Shown: one piece after another, positions 25,276 through 33,053 of the stretch
Layout of the letters: every line of letters begins with the position of its first letter
Position numbering within the stretch: the stretch's first letter is position 1
NCBI GenBank assembly: GCA_004554245.1
Contig: SFND01000007.1
Coordinates: forward strand, 1 to 64,000
Source: Oribacterium sp.
GTDB taxonomy: Bacteria; Bacillota_A; Clostridia; Lachnospirales; Lachnospiraceae
Reading direction: 5' to 3'
Length of the DNA stretch: 64,000 bases
The notes under the pieces: generated by a model
What the model was told of the DNA's origin: nothing
Databases searched by the model: none
What the model saw: only the letters and a program-made list of their open reading frames with translations
Translations under genes and position numbers: made by a program

Positions 25276-25503
25276 ATGAAGGAATTACTCGAAACGATTG
25301 CCCGGGCGCTGGTGCAGAATCCGGACGACGTCAAGGTCGTCGAGGAAGATAAGGACGGCGAGATCGTGCTCACCCTCTCTGTAAATGAGCAGGATATGGG
25401 AAAGGTCATCGGTCGTTCCGGTCGCATCGCCAAGGCGATTCGCTCAGTGATGTCTGCCGCTGCCAGCAAGGCTGACGTTAAGGTTTCCGTAGACATCCGC
25501 TGA
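25276..25503 (+). CDS. khpA: KH-domain RNA-binding protein KhpA
   Basis: This encodes 75 residues forming one KH domain; the nucleic-acid loop is IGRSGRIAKAIRSV. KhpA (YlqC) works with KhpB/Jag in RNA binding that affects cell elongation and division in streptococci and other Gram-positives. ATG follows GAGAGGAG by 7 bases, 23 bases after rpsP, so it belongs to the same transcript. Confidence 0.93.
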   Translation: MKELLETIARALVQNPDDVKVVEEDKDGEIVLTLSVNEQDMGKVIGRSGRIAKAIRSVMSAAASKADVKVSVDIR

Positions 25504-25535
25504 GACCATCCGATTACGGATCATAAGGATTTAAT

Positions 25536-26060
25536 ATGCAGGAAAAACTGAGAGTTGGTACAGTTGTTACCACCCATGGCCTCAAGGGCGAGGTGAAGGT
25601 TTATCCTACGACAGAGGATCCAGACAGATTTTTCGATTTAGATAAAGTCTGGCTGGATCTTTCCGGTTCTATGGAAAACCTGCGCGAGCTCCACGTCGAG
25701 CGCGTGCGCTTCTCGAAAAACCTGGCCATCGTAAAATTCGAGGGCATCGACTCGATCGATGATGTCCTCCCGTTCCGCCACGGCGAGCTGTACGTGGATC
25801 GCGCCGATGCGATTCCGCTCGAGGAAGGCGAGTATTTCGTCGGCGATCTGATCGGCATCGACGTCCTCGACGATGTGTCCGGCGAGTGCCTCGGCACCGT
25901 CAAGGACATCCTCGAGACCGGCGCGAATAATGTGCTGATCGTGGAGAATCAGAAGAAGGACCTCATGATCCCGTATGTACGCGGCCAGTTCGTCACGGAC
26001 GTACAGCCAGAGCAGGGATTCCTGAAGGTGCATCTGATTCCGGGCATCCTCGATCTCTGA
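25536..26060 (+). CDS. rimM: 16S rRNA processing protein RimM
   Basis: RimM is an assembly factor that helps mature the 30S head by binding S19. The 174 residues include an N-terminal beta barrel (VGTVVTTHGLKGEVKVYPTT) and a C-terminal PRC-barrel (EGEYFVGDLIGIDV ... KDLMIPYVRGQFVTDV). ATG follows ATAAGGA. It lies between khpA and trmD in the standard order. Confidence 0.95.
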   Translation: MQEKLRVGTVVTTHGLKGEVKVYPTTEDPDRFFDLDKVWLDLSGSMENLRELHVERVRFSKNLAIVKFEGIDSIDDVLPFRHGELYVDRADAIPLEEGEYFVGDLIGIDVLDDVSGECLGTVKDILETGANNVLIVENQKKDLMIPYVRGQFVTDVQPEQGFLKVHLIPGILDL

Positions 26061-26207
26061 TACCTGGACCAGGCTATGCCAATGTTTCCGACGGACAGCA
26101 GATGGCTGTCCGCTGCAGAACCGGCTTCATCCATCTATGCGGCTGGTTTTCGGCGGACAGAACACTCCTGTCCGTCGATGATTTCTTATCCCCAGAAAGG
26201 CGGACGA

Positions 26208-26960
26208 ATGAAAAACTACTATGTGATGACCCTCTTTCCGGAGATGATCGAAAACGTCGTCCGCGAGAGCATCAGCGGTCGTGCTATCAAGGCAGGACTT
26301 ATGAATGTCGAGGCCTTCAATATCCGCGACTATACGAAGGACGCGCATAACCACGTCGACGACTATCCGTATGGCGGCGGTGCCGGCATGCTCATGCAGG
26401 TGCAGCCGATCGTCGACTGCTATCAGCATATCGTCGATCAGATCGGCCATCGCCCGGCCCGCGTGCTCTTCATGTCGCCGCAGGGACGCACCTTCGATCA
26501 GAGGATGGCCGAGGAGCTCGCTGCGGAAGAGGATATCCTGTTCCTCTGCGGACACTATGAGGGCATCGACGAACGCGCCCTCGAGATTCTCGACGTCGAG
26601 CATGTCTCGATCGGTGATTACATCCTGACCGGCGGTGAGCTGCCGGCGCTCAGCATGATCGATTCTATCTCGCGTCTCGTGCATGGTGTCCTGAATAAGG
26701 ATGCCTCGCATGAGATCGAAAGCTTCTCCGACGGCCTCCTCGAGTACCCGCAGTACACGCGCCCGGAGGTCTACGAGGACCGCCGCGTTCCAGCGATTCT
26801 CCTCTCCGGAGATCATAAGAAGGTCGATGAGTGGCGCCACCAGATGAGCCTTGAGCGCACGAAGGAACGCCGCCCGGATCTGTATGAGGCGTATGTCGCC
26901 TCGCATGCGAAGGAGTTCGCACCGAAGAAGCCGAAGCGCCGCCGGAAACGTGCTGAATAG
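26208..26960 (+). CDS. trmD: tRNA (guanine-N1)-methyltransferase TrmD
   Basis: TrmD methylates G37 of tRNAs, preventing frameshifting. The 250 residues carry a SPOUT trefoil-knot domain with DYPYGGGAGMLMQ, LFLCGHYEGIDER and GDYILTGGELPA, all family signatures. The C-terminus is Lys/Arg rich (KPKRRRKRAE). The ATG is that of MKNYYVMTLFPEM after AAAGGCGG. The 147-base gap from rimM holds two small hairpins, GGACAG/CTGTCC and CGGACAG/CTGTCCG. Confidence 0.95.
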   Translation: MKNYYVMTLFPEMIENVVRESISGRAIKAGLMNVEAFNIRDYTKDAHNHVDDYPYGGGAGMLMQVQPIVDCYQHIVDQIGHRPARVLFMSPQGRTFDQRMAEELAAEEDILFLCGHYEGIDERALEILDVEHVSIGDYILTGGELPALSMIDSISRLVHGVLNKDASHEIESFSDGLLEYPQYTRPEVYEDRRVPAILLSGDHKKVDEWRHQMSLERTKERRPDLYEAYVASHAKEFAPKKPKRRRKRAE

Positions 26961-27059
26961 TAGCTGACTACTTCCGGAAAAAGAATTGCCATTTGATTGA
27001 TTAATGGTAAAATTATTTATATAAGTTGATCAAGAGAAACGGACGGAAGGAGTAAGCGT

Positions 27060-27428
27060 ATGGCTACACAGAACATGGGTATGGATATTCTCACGAGGGT
27101 AAATGGAATTCGTGCTGCAAACGGATTGAAACCACTTCGGTACGATACGAATCTGGATGCGCCTGCACTCGTAAGAGCGACCGAAGCTTCTACATTTTTT
27201 TCTCACACAAGACCAAACGGAACCGAATGGTACACTGTAAATGAGAACCTTATGTATGGTGAGAATCTGGCGGAGGGCTACCACACTGCAGATGAAGTTG
27301 TCAATGCATGGATGGCATCTCCTGAGCATAAGGCCAATATCTTAAAGCCGGATTTTACCACGATGGGCATCGGAATCGCAAATAAGAACGGAAAGAACTA
27401 CTGGGCTCAGATTTTTGGCATGGCCTGA
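27060..27428 (+). CDS. CAP/SCP-domain protein without signal peptide
   Basis: This encodes 122 residues spanning almost exactly one CAP (SCP, PR-1-like) domain: ILTRVNGIRAANGLKPLRYD, FFSHTRPNGTEW (His of the CAP cavity), GENLAEG, MASPEHKANIL and TTMGIGIANKNGKNYWAQIFG. Bacterial CAP proteins are normally exported; here the start ATG follows GAAGGAG directly before the domain and no hydrophobic leader is encoded upstream in frame. It is either cytoplasmic or exported another way. It has its own terminator and interrupts the otherwise conserved trmD-rplS neighbourhood. The role is unknown. Confidence 0.85.
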   Translation: MATQNMGMDILTRVNGIRAANGLKPLRYDTNLDAPALVRATEASTFFSHTRPNGTEWYTVNENLMYGENLAEGYHTADEVVNAWMASPEHKANILKPDFTTMGIGIANKNGKNYWAQIFGMA

Positions 27429-27474
27429 ATGCCAGCATGCCTGCGTGGCGAAGAGCACAGCGTATAAAGTACGG

Positions 27475-27509
27475 AAAATCCCATGATGGAGCCTCTGTCA
27501 TGGGATTTT
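27475..27509 (+). terminator. Rho-independent terminator
   Basis: AAAATCCCATGA (27475-27486) pairs with TCATGGGATTTT (27498-27509). It separates the CAP gene from rplS. Confidence 0.75.
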
Positions 27510-27548
27510 AAATGCGTTCAAAAGACTCGTCCGGAAGGTAAAAACCGC

Positions 27549-27577
27549 TTGCAATTCCTCCGTATCTATGGTAAATT
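27549..27577 (+). promoter_or_regulatory. Promoter and leader of rplS
   Basis: TTGCAA (27549-27554) and TAAATT (27572-27577) are spaced by 17 bases. The leader of about 115 bases contains a hairpin ATTCGGC/GCCGAAC near 27630-27647. It may correspond to the L19 autoregulatory leader known in Bacillota, but I cannot confirm the fold. Confidence 0.45.
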
Positions 27578-27699
27578 GTCAAGGTTGTGACTAAGAGAGA
27601 TATTCCGCTGACGGTTCCATCTGCTTGGAATAGGTGATTCGGCTCGGGCCGAACGAGAAACTCCGTGAATGAATGTCGAATAGTACTAGGAGGTACACA

Positions 27700-28047
27700 A
27701 TGTCTAATAACGAGATTATCAAGAACATCGAGCAGGGTCAGCTCAAGGCTGAGGTTCCAGCATTCAACACTGGTGACACCGTTCGCGTTTACAACAAGAT
27801 CAAAGAGGGTAACCGTGAGAGAACTCAGATCTTCGAGGGTACTGTTCTGAAGATCCAGGGTGGTTCCAACAGAACTACTTTCACCGTTCGTAAGTCTTCC
27901 AACGGCGTAGGCGTAGAGAAGACCTGGCCGCTTCACAGCCCGATGGTTGAGAAGGTTGAGGTCGTTAGAAAAGGTAAGGTAAGAAGAGCAAAGCTCACAT
28001 ACCTTAGAGAGCGTACTGGTAAGGCTGCCAAGGTTAAGGCACTGTAA
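27700..28047 (+). CDS. rplS: Ribosomal protein L19
   Basis: L19 sits at the 30S-50S interface. The 115 residues read MSNNEIIKNIEQGQLKAEVP, FNTGDTVRVYNKIKEGNRER, IFEGTVLKIQGGSNRTTFTV and KVRRAKLTYLRERTGKAA, all standard. ATG follows CTAGGAGGT by 5-7 bases. It is followed by its own terminator and then lepB. Confidence 0.97.
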   Translation: MSNNEIIKNIEQGQLKAEVPAFNTGDTVRVYNKIKEGNRERTQIFEGTVLKIQGGSNRTTFTVRKSSNGVGVEKTWPLHSPMVEKVEVVRKGKVRRAKLTYLRERTGKAAKVKAL

Positions 28048-28066
28048 TCAGAAGCGATGAATCATT

Positions 28067-28098
28067 GGGGGCGTTCCGTTTTACGGGATGCCCCTTTT
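28067..28098 (+). terminator. Rho-independent terminator after rplS
   Basis: GGGGGCGTTCCGT pairs with ACGGGATGCCCC (one G-T and one bulge), followed by four T. Confidence 0.8.
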
Positions 28099-28149
28099 CA
28101 ATGGTTTTATTTACTGGTAAAATCCCAGTTATGAAATGGTTTATGGGAA

Positions 28150-28179
28150 GGGGTCTGACCCCATACGGGGTCAGACCCC
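28150..28179. repeat. GGGGTCTGACCCC-family element, short-spacer copy
   Basis: GGGGTCTGACCCC (28150-28162) and GGGGTCAGACCCC (28167-28179) are separated by only ATAC, giving a compact inverted pair upstream of lepB. A related GGGGTCACCCC lies at about 28281. Confidence 0.85.
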
Positions 28180-28321
28180 TTGGCCTCCCGGCAGGTTATG
28201 GAGGGCGTTTTCCGGCCTTCGGATGAGTTTGCCAGCCAGGCAGAAGATCCGGTCGGTGACTGGATTATCGTTGCAGGAAAGGGGTCACCCCTGGCTTCCC
28301 AATATTGTTATGAGGTGAAGA

Positions 28322-28849
28322 ATGCGAGAGAAGAGTCCGATTCAGAAGTTTATCGGCACGGTTACGAACGTTATCGTCGTGATCGCGCTTGCGTGGTTTC
28401 TGGTGCACAGCTTTCTGACGACCGAGGAGATTTCCGGTCACAGCATGGCGCCGGCGATATCCGCGAGCGATCTCGTGCTGGTCGATCGGCTCACGTATAA
28501 GTTCATGAAGCCGAAGCGTATGGATGTCGTCATCTTCCAGCGAAGCGACGCGACACGGAACGTGAAGCGCGTCATCGGACTGCCGGGCGAGACTGTCGTG
28601 ATCCAGAACGGTCGCATCTACATCGACGGTACCCTGCTGGAGAGTGATCAGATCTCCGACATCTCCCTCGGCGGTATCGCGGAGAAGCCGGTCGAACTGA
28701 TGGAGGACGAGTATTTCCTGATCGGGGACAATGCAGACTCCTCCGAGGACAGCCGCTTCATCAATGTCGGTAATGTCAAACGCTCACAGATCCTCGGACG
28801 CATCTGGTTCCGGCTGTTGCCGTTTAAAAAGATCGGTTTCATCCGATGA
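28322..28849 (+). CDS. lepB: Signal peptidase I
   Basis: This enzyme removes signal peptides from exported proteins. The 175 residues have one N-terminal membrane anchor (about 12-32), catalytic Ser 41 in SGHSMAPAIS, catalytic Lys 82 in RNVKRVIGLPGE, and the conserved GDNADSSEDSR box. ATG follows GAGGTG. The C-terminal coding stretch (IWFRLLPFKKIGFIR) is repeated imperfectly just after the gene at 28878-28930, so a tandem lepB copy was probably deleted. Confidence 0.95.
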   Translation: MREKSPIQKFIGTVTNVIVVIALAWFLVHSFLTTEEISGHSMAPAISASDLVLVDRLTYKFMKPKRMDVVIFQRSDATRNVKRVIGLPGETVVIQNGRIYIDGTLLESDQISDISLGGIAEKPVELMEDEYFLIGDNADSSEDSRFINVGNVKRSQILGRIWFRLLPFKKIGFIR

Positions 28850-28877
28850 TGCTGCCCACTGCATCCGCAGCTTAAAG

Positions 28878-28930
28878 TGCATCTGGTTCCGGCTGCTGCC
28901 GTTTAAGCAAATCAGTTTCATCCAATGATG
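28878..28930 (+). pseudogene. Duplicated 3' end of lepB
   Basis: This 53-base segment matches 28800-28852 with only a few changes. It encodes IWFRLLPFKQISFIQ and a stop against IWFRLLPFKKIGFIR in lepB. It lacks any start and seems to be the residue of a second tandem signal peptidase gene, or of a repeat-mediated duplication. Confidence 0.75.
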
Positions 28931-28972
28931 CAAGGTAATGTACATATAAGAAGTATAGAAGACAGGTGAATT

Positions 28973-29875
28973 ATGACGATTCAATGGTATCCAGGCCATA
29001 TGGCCAAAGCAAAACGAAACATCCGTGAGGACCTGAAGCTGGTCGATCTCGTCATCGAGGTCATCGACGCCCGCTGCCCGGAATCCTCCCGTAATCCGGA
29101 CGTCGACAGCTTCGCGAAGGATAAGGCCCGCATCCTCCTTATCAATAAGGCGGATCTCGCGGATCGTCGTGAGACGAAGCGCTTCGCAGACTACTTCGCC
29201 GCCCGCGGCTACTATACACTCGAAATCGATGCGCGAAACAAGGGCAGCCTGAAGAAGCTGAATCCGCTCATCGATGAGGCGACGAAGGCGCTCGTCGAGA
29301 AGAACCTGAAGCGCGGCATCAAGACCCCGGTCATCCGTGCGATGGTTCTCGGTGTGCCGAACGTCGGCAAGTCCACCTTCATCAATTCCTATGTCGGAAA
29401 GTCCATGGCGAAGACCGGAAACAAGCCGGGCGTCACCCGTGGTAATCAGTGGATCAATGTCAATAAAAAGCTGCAGCTGCTCGACACCCCGGGTATCACC
29501 TGGCCGAAGTTTGAGCGCGAGATCGTCGGCCTGAATCTGGCCCTCATCGGCTCCATCAACGACCAGATCCTGAACATTGACGAGCTCGTATTCTACCTCA
29601 TCAAATACCTCGTGCGCTATTACCCGGAGGCACTGATCGCGCGCTACGGCAGCTCCCTCGAAGGCCTCGAGGAAGCGATTCAGGTCTTCGACGAGATCGG
29701 CCGCCGTCGCGGCTGCATCATGAAGGGTGGAAACATCGACTACACGAAAACCGCGAAGATCATCCTCGACGACTTCCGCAGCGGACGCCTCGGCGCCATC
29801 ACCCTCGAGCACGTTCCGACCACGGCCAGCCAGGAGACGGGAGAAGCAGACGCAGTGGAAAGCCAAGGGGTCTGA
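28973..29875 (+). CDS. ylqF: Ribosome biogenesis GTPase YlqF/RbgA
   Basis: YlqF is a circularly permuted GTPase needed for late 50S assembly. The 300 residues carry G4 (INKADLADR) first, then G1 (LGVPNVGKSTFINSYVG) and G3 (LLDTPGITWPKF). The N-terminus MTIQWYPGHMAKAKR is diagnostic, followed by a C-terminal ANTAR-like helical domain. ATG follows GACAGGTG. The stop is the TGA inside a GGGGTCTGACCC repeat, so the last residues (ESQGV) may derive from the repeat. Followed by rnhB as in B. subtilis. Confidence 0.95.
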   Translation: MTIQWYPGHMAKAKRNIREDLKLVDLVIEVIDARCPESSRNPDVDSFAKDKARILLINKADLADRRETKRFADYFAARGYYTLEIDARNKGSLKKLNPLIDEATKALVEKNLKRGIKTPVIRAMVLGVPNVGKSTFINSYVGKSMAKTGNKPGVTRGNQWINVNKKLQLLDTPGITWPKFEREIVGLNLALIGSINDQILNIDELVFYLIKYLVRYYPEALIARYGSSLEGLEEAIQVFDEIGRRRGCIMKGGNIDYTKTAKIILDDFRSGRLGAITLEHVPTTASQETGEADAVESQGV

Positions 29876-29929
29876 CCCACGCCTGAATTCTGTGACCTCC
29901 TTGCGGCTTTCGGAAGGGGGTCAGACCCC
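29867..29929. repeat. GGGGTC-family element, CG-rich spacer subtype
   Basis: GGGGTCTGACCC (29867-29878) and GGGGTCAGACCCC (29917-29929) surround a spacer (ACGCCTGAATTCTGTGACC... GCGGCTTTCGGAAGG) unlike the AT-rich type. It is almost the same as the element at 30684-30746. Confidence 0.85.
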
Positions 29930-29982
29930 TTTCCCAACACCATTTCACAACGATACCAGTAACAACCAGAAAGAGGAATTTC

Positions 29983-30651
29983 ATGTCGAGAGAACTGAAG
30001 GGCGAGCGTCTGGAGAAGGAGCTCGCGCGTTTAGCAGCGATGCACGAATATGAAAACGCGCATGCCGATGTCCGCTTCATCGCCGGCATCGACGAAGCCG
30101 GCAGAGGTCCGCTGGCGGGCCCAGTCGTGGCCGCCTGCTGCATCCTCCCGAAGGATGCCGTGATCCTCTATCTCAACGATTCGAAGAAGGTGACCGCACT
30201 CCGCCGCGAAGCGCTGCTGCCGGAAATCCAAGAAAAAGCCATCGCCTACGGCATCGGCATCGTGGATGAGAAACGGATTGATGAGATCAACATCCTTCAG
30301 GCGGATTATGAAGCGATGCGCATCGCAGTTCAGAAGACGAGCGCGATGCTCCAGGCGAAAGGACTCGCCGACGCACCAGGTCTCCTGCTGAACGACGCCG
30401 TCACGATCCCAGGCCTCGAGATCCCACAGGAGTCGATCATCAAGGGCGACGCGAAGTCCGTCTCCATCGCCGCCGCCAGCATCCTCGCGAAAGTGACGAG
30501 GGATCAGCTCATGGAGGCGTACGACGCGCAGTATCCGGAGTACGGCTTCGCCCGTAATAAAGGCTACGGCACGAAGGAGCACATCGAAGCCCTGAAACGC
30601 CTCGGCCCATGCCCGATCCACCGTCGCTCCTTCATCGGCCATTTCGTCTGA
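29983..30651 (+). CDS. rnhB: Ribonuclease HII
   Basis: This enzyme removes ribonucleotides and RNA primers from DNA. In its 222 residues the metal-binding motif is GIDEAGRGPLAGPVVAA (Asp 37, Glu 38), followed by LNDSKKVTALRRE, LLNDAVTIPGL with the third Asp, and IIKGDAKSVSIAAASILAKV. The N-terminal 30 residues are a short helical extension. ATG follows AAAGAGG. The TGA stop lies in a half repeat (GTCTGACCCC), as for ylqF. Confidence 0.95.
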   Translation: MSRELKGERLEKELARLAAMHEYENAHADVRFIAGIDEAGRGPLAGPVVAACCILPKDAVILYLNDSKKVTALRREALLPEIQEKAIAYGIGIVDEKRIDEINILQADYEAMRIAVQKTSAMLQAKGLADAPGLLLNDAVTIPGLEIPQESIIKGDAKSVSIAAASILAKVTRDQLMEAYDAQYPEYGFARNKGYGTKEHIEALKRLGPCPIHRRSFIGHFV

Positions 30652-30683
30652 CCCCTGTTGCTCACCGATTCCCGAGAGGCCAA

Positions 30684-30746
30684 GGGGTCTGACCCACGCG
30701 TGAATTCTGCGACCCCCTTTCGGCTTTCGGAAGGGGGTCTGACCCC
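30684..30746. repeat. GGGGTC-family element, CG-rich spacer subtype, second copy
   Basis: GGGGTCTGACCC (30684-30695) and GGGGTCTGACCCC (30734-30746) flank a spacer differing at a handful of positions from 29879-29916. The right half keeps the TCTGA rather than TCAGA centre. Confidence 0.85.
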
Positions 30747-30764
30747 TGAAACTAAAGGAACATC

Positions 30765-31190
30765 ATGTACTTCAAAGAACTCCCCAAAATATTCACCGAG
30801 AAAATCGAGGATCCGAAACCTAGTCAGAAGCGCTCCGACGCGCGTCGTGGCAACCACGCAGACGGTGTCCGCGGGGAGGACATGGCCGCAGCATACCTCG
30901 AGACGGCGGGCTACCGGATCGTCGCACGAAACTGGCGCTTTCACCGGAACGAGATCGACATCATCGCGATGGACGGCGACACGCTCGTCTTCGTCGAGGT
31001 GAAGAAACGCCAGGACAGCGCCCACGGCTACGGTTGCGAGGCCGTAGACCATGCGAAACAGCAGCGGATCCGCCGGGTAGCGGAAGCCTATCTCGCCTGC
31101 ACGAAGCGCTCACAGGCCGACACGAAGTGCCGCTTCGACGTCGTCTCGATCGACGATGACAAGATACTACTGTTTAAAAACGCATTTTAG
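30765..31190 (+). CDS. yraN: YraN-family (UPF0102) nuclease-like protein
   Basis: This encodes 141 residues. Core motifs of the restriction-endonuclease-like fold are GEDMAAAYLETAGYRIVARN, NEIDIIAMDGDTLVFVEVKK (the E-x-D ... E-x-K metal site) and a C-terminal CRFDVVSID. The first 35 residues are a charged extension not usual in the family. ATG follows AAAGGA by 5 bases. It sits next to rnhB, its usual partner; the biological role is not established. Confidence 0.92.
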   Translation: MYFKELPKIFTEKIEDPKPSQKRSDARRGNHADGVRGEDMAAAYLETAGYRIVARNWRFHRNEIDIIAMDGDTLVFVEVKKRQDSAHGYGCEAVDHAKQQRIRRVAEAYLACTKRSQADTKCRFDVVSIDDDKILLFKNAF

Positions 31191-31192
31191 TA

Positions 31193-31201
31193 TGCTATAC
31201 T
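31193..31201 (+). promoter_or_regulatory. Extended -10 of trpS
   Basis: TGCTATACT lies 33 bases before the trpS start. The leader is far too short for a T-box, so trpS does not seem to be tRNA-regulated here. Confidence 0.5.
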
Positions 31202-31234
31202 CATAATAAGTTTGTGCATTTTATGGAGGCAGGC

Positions 31235-32389
31235 ATGTTAGCAAAAGATTGTAAGCGTAAAGTTATCCTGACGGGCGATCGTCCGACCGGAAAACTTCAT
31301 TTAGGACACTTTGTGGGTTCTCTCCAGCGGAGAGTACAGCTTCAGAACTCTGGTCAGTTCGACGAGATCAACATCCTCGTCGCGGACGATCAGGCCCTGA
31401 CCGATAACTGGGATAACCCGAAGAAGGTACGTGATAACATCATCGAGGTCACCCTCGATTATCTCTCCGCAGGTATCGACCCGGATAAGTCCTTTATCTG
31501 CATTCAGTCCGGCATCCCGGCACTGCACGCACTGACGTTCTACTATATGAACCTCGTAACTACCCAGCGTCTGTCCAGAAACCCGACCGTCAAGTCCGAG
31601 ATGCTCATGCGTGGCTTTAACGGCAGCGAGTCGGAGGATGACAATGTTGCCGGCCTTCCAGCCGGATTCTTCACCTATCCGGTATCGCAGACCGCCGATA
31701 TCACAGCGTTCAAGGCGACCACCGTACCAGCCGGTGAGGACCAGATGCCGATGATCGAGCAGGCACGCGAGATCGCACATCGTTTCAACACGATCTACAA
31801 GTGCGATGTCCTCGTCGAGCCGGATATCCTGATTCCGGAGAATGCGGCACAGCGTCGTCTCCCGGGTATCGATGGTAAGGCGAAGATGTCGAAGTCGCTC
31901 GGCAACGGTATCTTCCTGTCCGATGACGCCGCGACCGTAAAGAAGAAGGTCATGAGCATGTACACGGATCCGACGCATATTAACGTTGCGGATCCTGGTC
32001 ATGTCGAGGGCAATATGGTCTTCACCTACCTCGACGCCTTCCTGCGTGATGACAGCCAGTTCGCGGACTATCTCCCGGATTATAAGAACCTCGAGGAGAT
32101 GAAGGAGCACTACCAGCGTGGTGGTCTCGGCGATATGAAGTGCAAGAAGTTCCTTCTCAAGGTCATGGAGGATCTCCTTCAGCCGATTCGTGAGAACCGT
32201 GCGAAGTGGGAGACAAACATCAACGACGTCTATGACATCCTGAAGGCCGGTACGGATCATGCGGTGCAGGTAACGAACCAGACCCTCCACGAGTGCCGTG
32301 ATGCGATGCGCATCAACTACTTCGATGATAAGGACGCGATGGTGAAGAGCTGGGAGTCCTGGCTGAACGAGAGCCATACGAAGAACTGA
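31235..32389 (+). CDS. trpS: Tryptophanyl-tRNA synthetase
   Basis: This enzyme charges tRNA-Trp. The 384 residues have the class I HIGH-like motif PTGKLHLGHFVGSLQRR near residue 17, TQRLSRNPTVKSEM, AGEDQMPMIEQAREI, and the KMSKSLGN loop. The ATG (MLAKDC) follows GGAGG by 5 bases; an upstream in-frame ATG overlaps the promoter region. The stop TGA overlaps the ATG of recU (TGATG), so the two are cotranscribed and probably coupled. Confidence 0.95.
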   Translation: MLAKDCKRKVILTGDRPTGKLHLGHFVGSLQRRVQLQNSGQFDEINILVADDQALTDNWDNPKKVRDNIIEVTLDYLSAGIDPDKSFICIQSGIPALHALTFYYMNLVTTQRLSRNPTVKSEMLMRGFNGSESEDDNVAGLPAGFFTYPVSQTADITAFKATTVPAGEDQMPMIEQAREIAHRFNTIYKCDVLVEPDILIPENAAQRRLPGIDGKAKMSKSLGNGIFLSDDAATVKKKVMSMYTDPTHINVADPGHVEGNMVFTYLDAFLRDDSQFADYLPDYKNLEEMKEHYQRGGLGDMKCKKFLLKVMEDLLQPIRENRAKWETNINDVYDILKAGTDHAVQVTNQTLHECRDAMRINYFDDKDAMVKSWESWLNESHTKN

Positions 32390-32961
32390 TGGGCACCTGG
32401 AAGTCCCGCGGGCTCCGTGGCTCACAGCTGGAGGAGCTCATCAACCGGACGAACGAGGCCTACCTAGAGAAGAAGCTGGCGGTCGTGCAGAAGATTCCGA
32501 CGCCGATCACACCGATCAACATGAACGAGGACCATACGCAGATCACACTGGCCTACTTCGATCAGAAGTCCACGGTCGACTACATTGGCCTCGTACAGGG
32601 CATCCCGGTCTGCTTCGACGCGAAGGAATGCGCCACGAATTTCTGGCCGCTGCAGAATCTGCATCCGCACCAGGTCCGATTCATGCAGGCCTTCGAGGAG
32701 CAGGGCGGCATCAGCTTTATCATACTTTCATTTACGACCCGGAAGGAGATGTACTACATTCCCTTCCGGGATATTCAGTATTTCTGGAACCGTATGCAGA
32801 ACGGCGGTAAGAAATCCTTTAATATTCAGGAGATCGATCTGAACTACCGGATCCGGTCTCACAAAGATATGTTTGTGCATTATCTGGAGCCGCTGCAGCG
32901 GGATCTCGACGAGCGGGACCGCGCCGGATCGGCAGAAGAGGATGGTGCAGACATCCCGTGA
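32389..32961 (+). CDS. recU: Holliday junction resolvase RecU
   Basis: RecU cuts Holliday junctions in Gram-positive recombination. In its 190 residues the metal-site motifs are STVDYIGLVQGIPVCFDAKE (Asp ... Asp-x-Lys/Glu) and FIILSFTTRKEMYYIPF. It starts with MGTWKSRGLRGSQLEELINR. Overlap with trpS by one base. The C-terminal 20 residues are acidic. recU is more often next to a PBP1 gene, so this location after trpS is less usual. Confidence 0.9.
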   Translation: MGTWKSRGLRGSQLEELINRTNEAYLEKKLAVVQKIPTPITPINMNEDHTQITLAYFDQKSTVDYIGLVQGIPVCFDAKECATNFWPLQNLHPHQVRFMQAFEEQGGISFIILSFTTRKEMYYIPFRDIQYFWNRMQNGGKKSFNIQEIDLNYRIRSHKDMFVHYLEPLQRDLDERDRAGSAEEDGADIP

Positions 32962-33053
32962 CCCGAACCGCCTGGGTGGATCGTACGGATATCCTCAGGA
33001 TGGATGCCGGTCGACACGGATCAGTTCGATAGACGATGGAGGAGCGTAGAGCT

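Noticed and set aside
31190..31234. A T-box leader for trpS
   Set aside because: The space between the -10 and the start codon is only about 33 bases and has no AGGGTGGNACCGCG-like T-box sequence.
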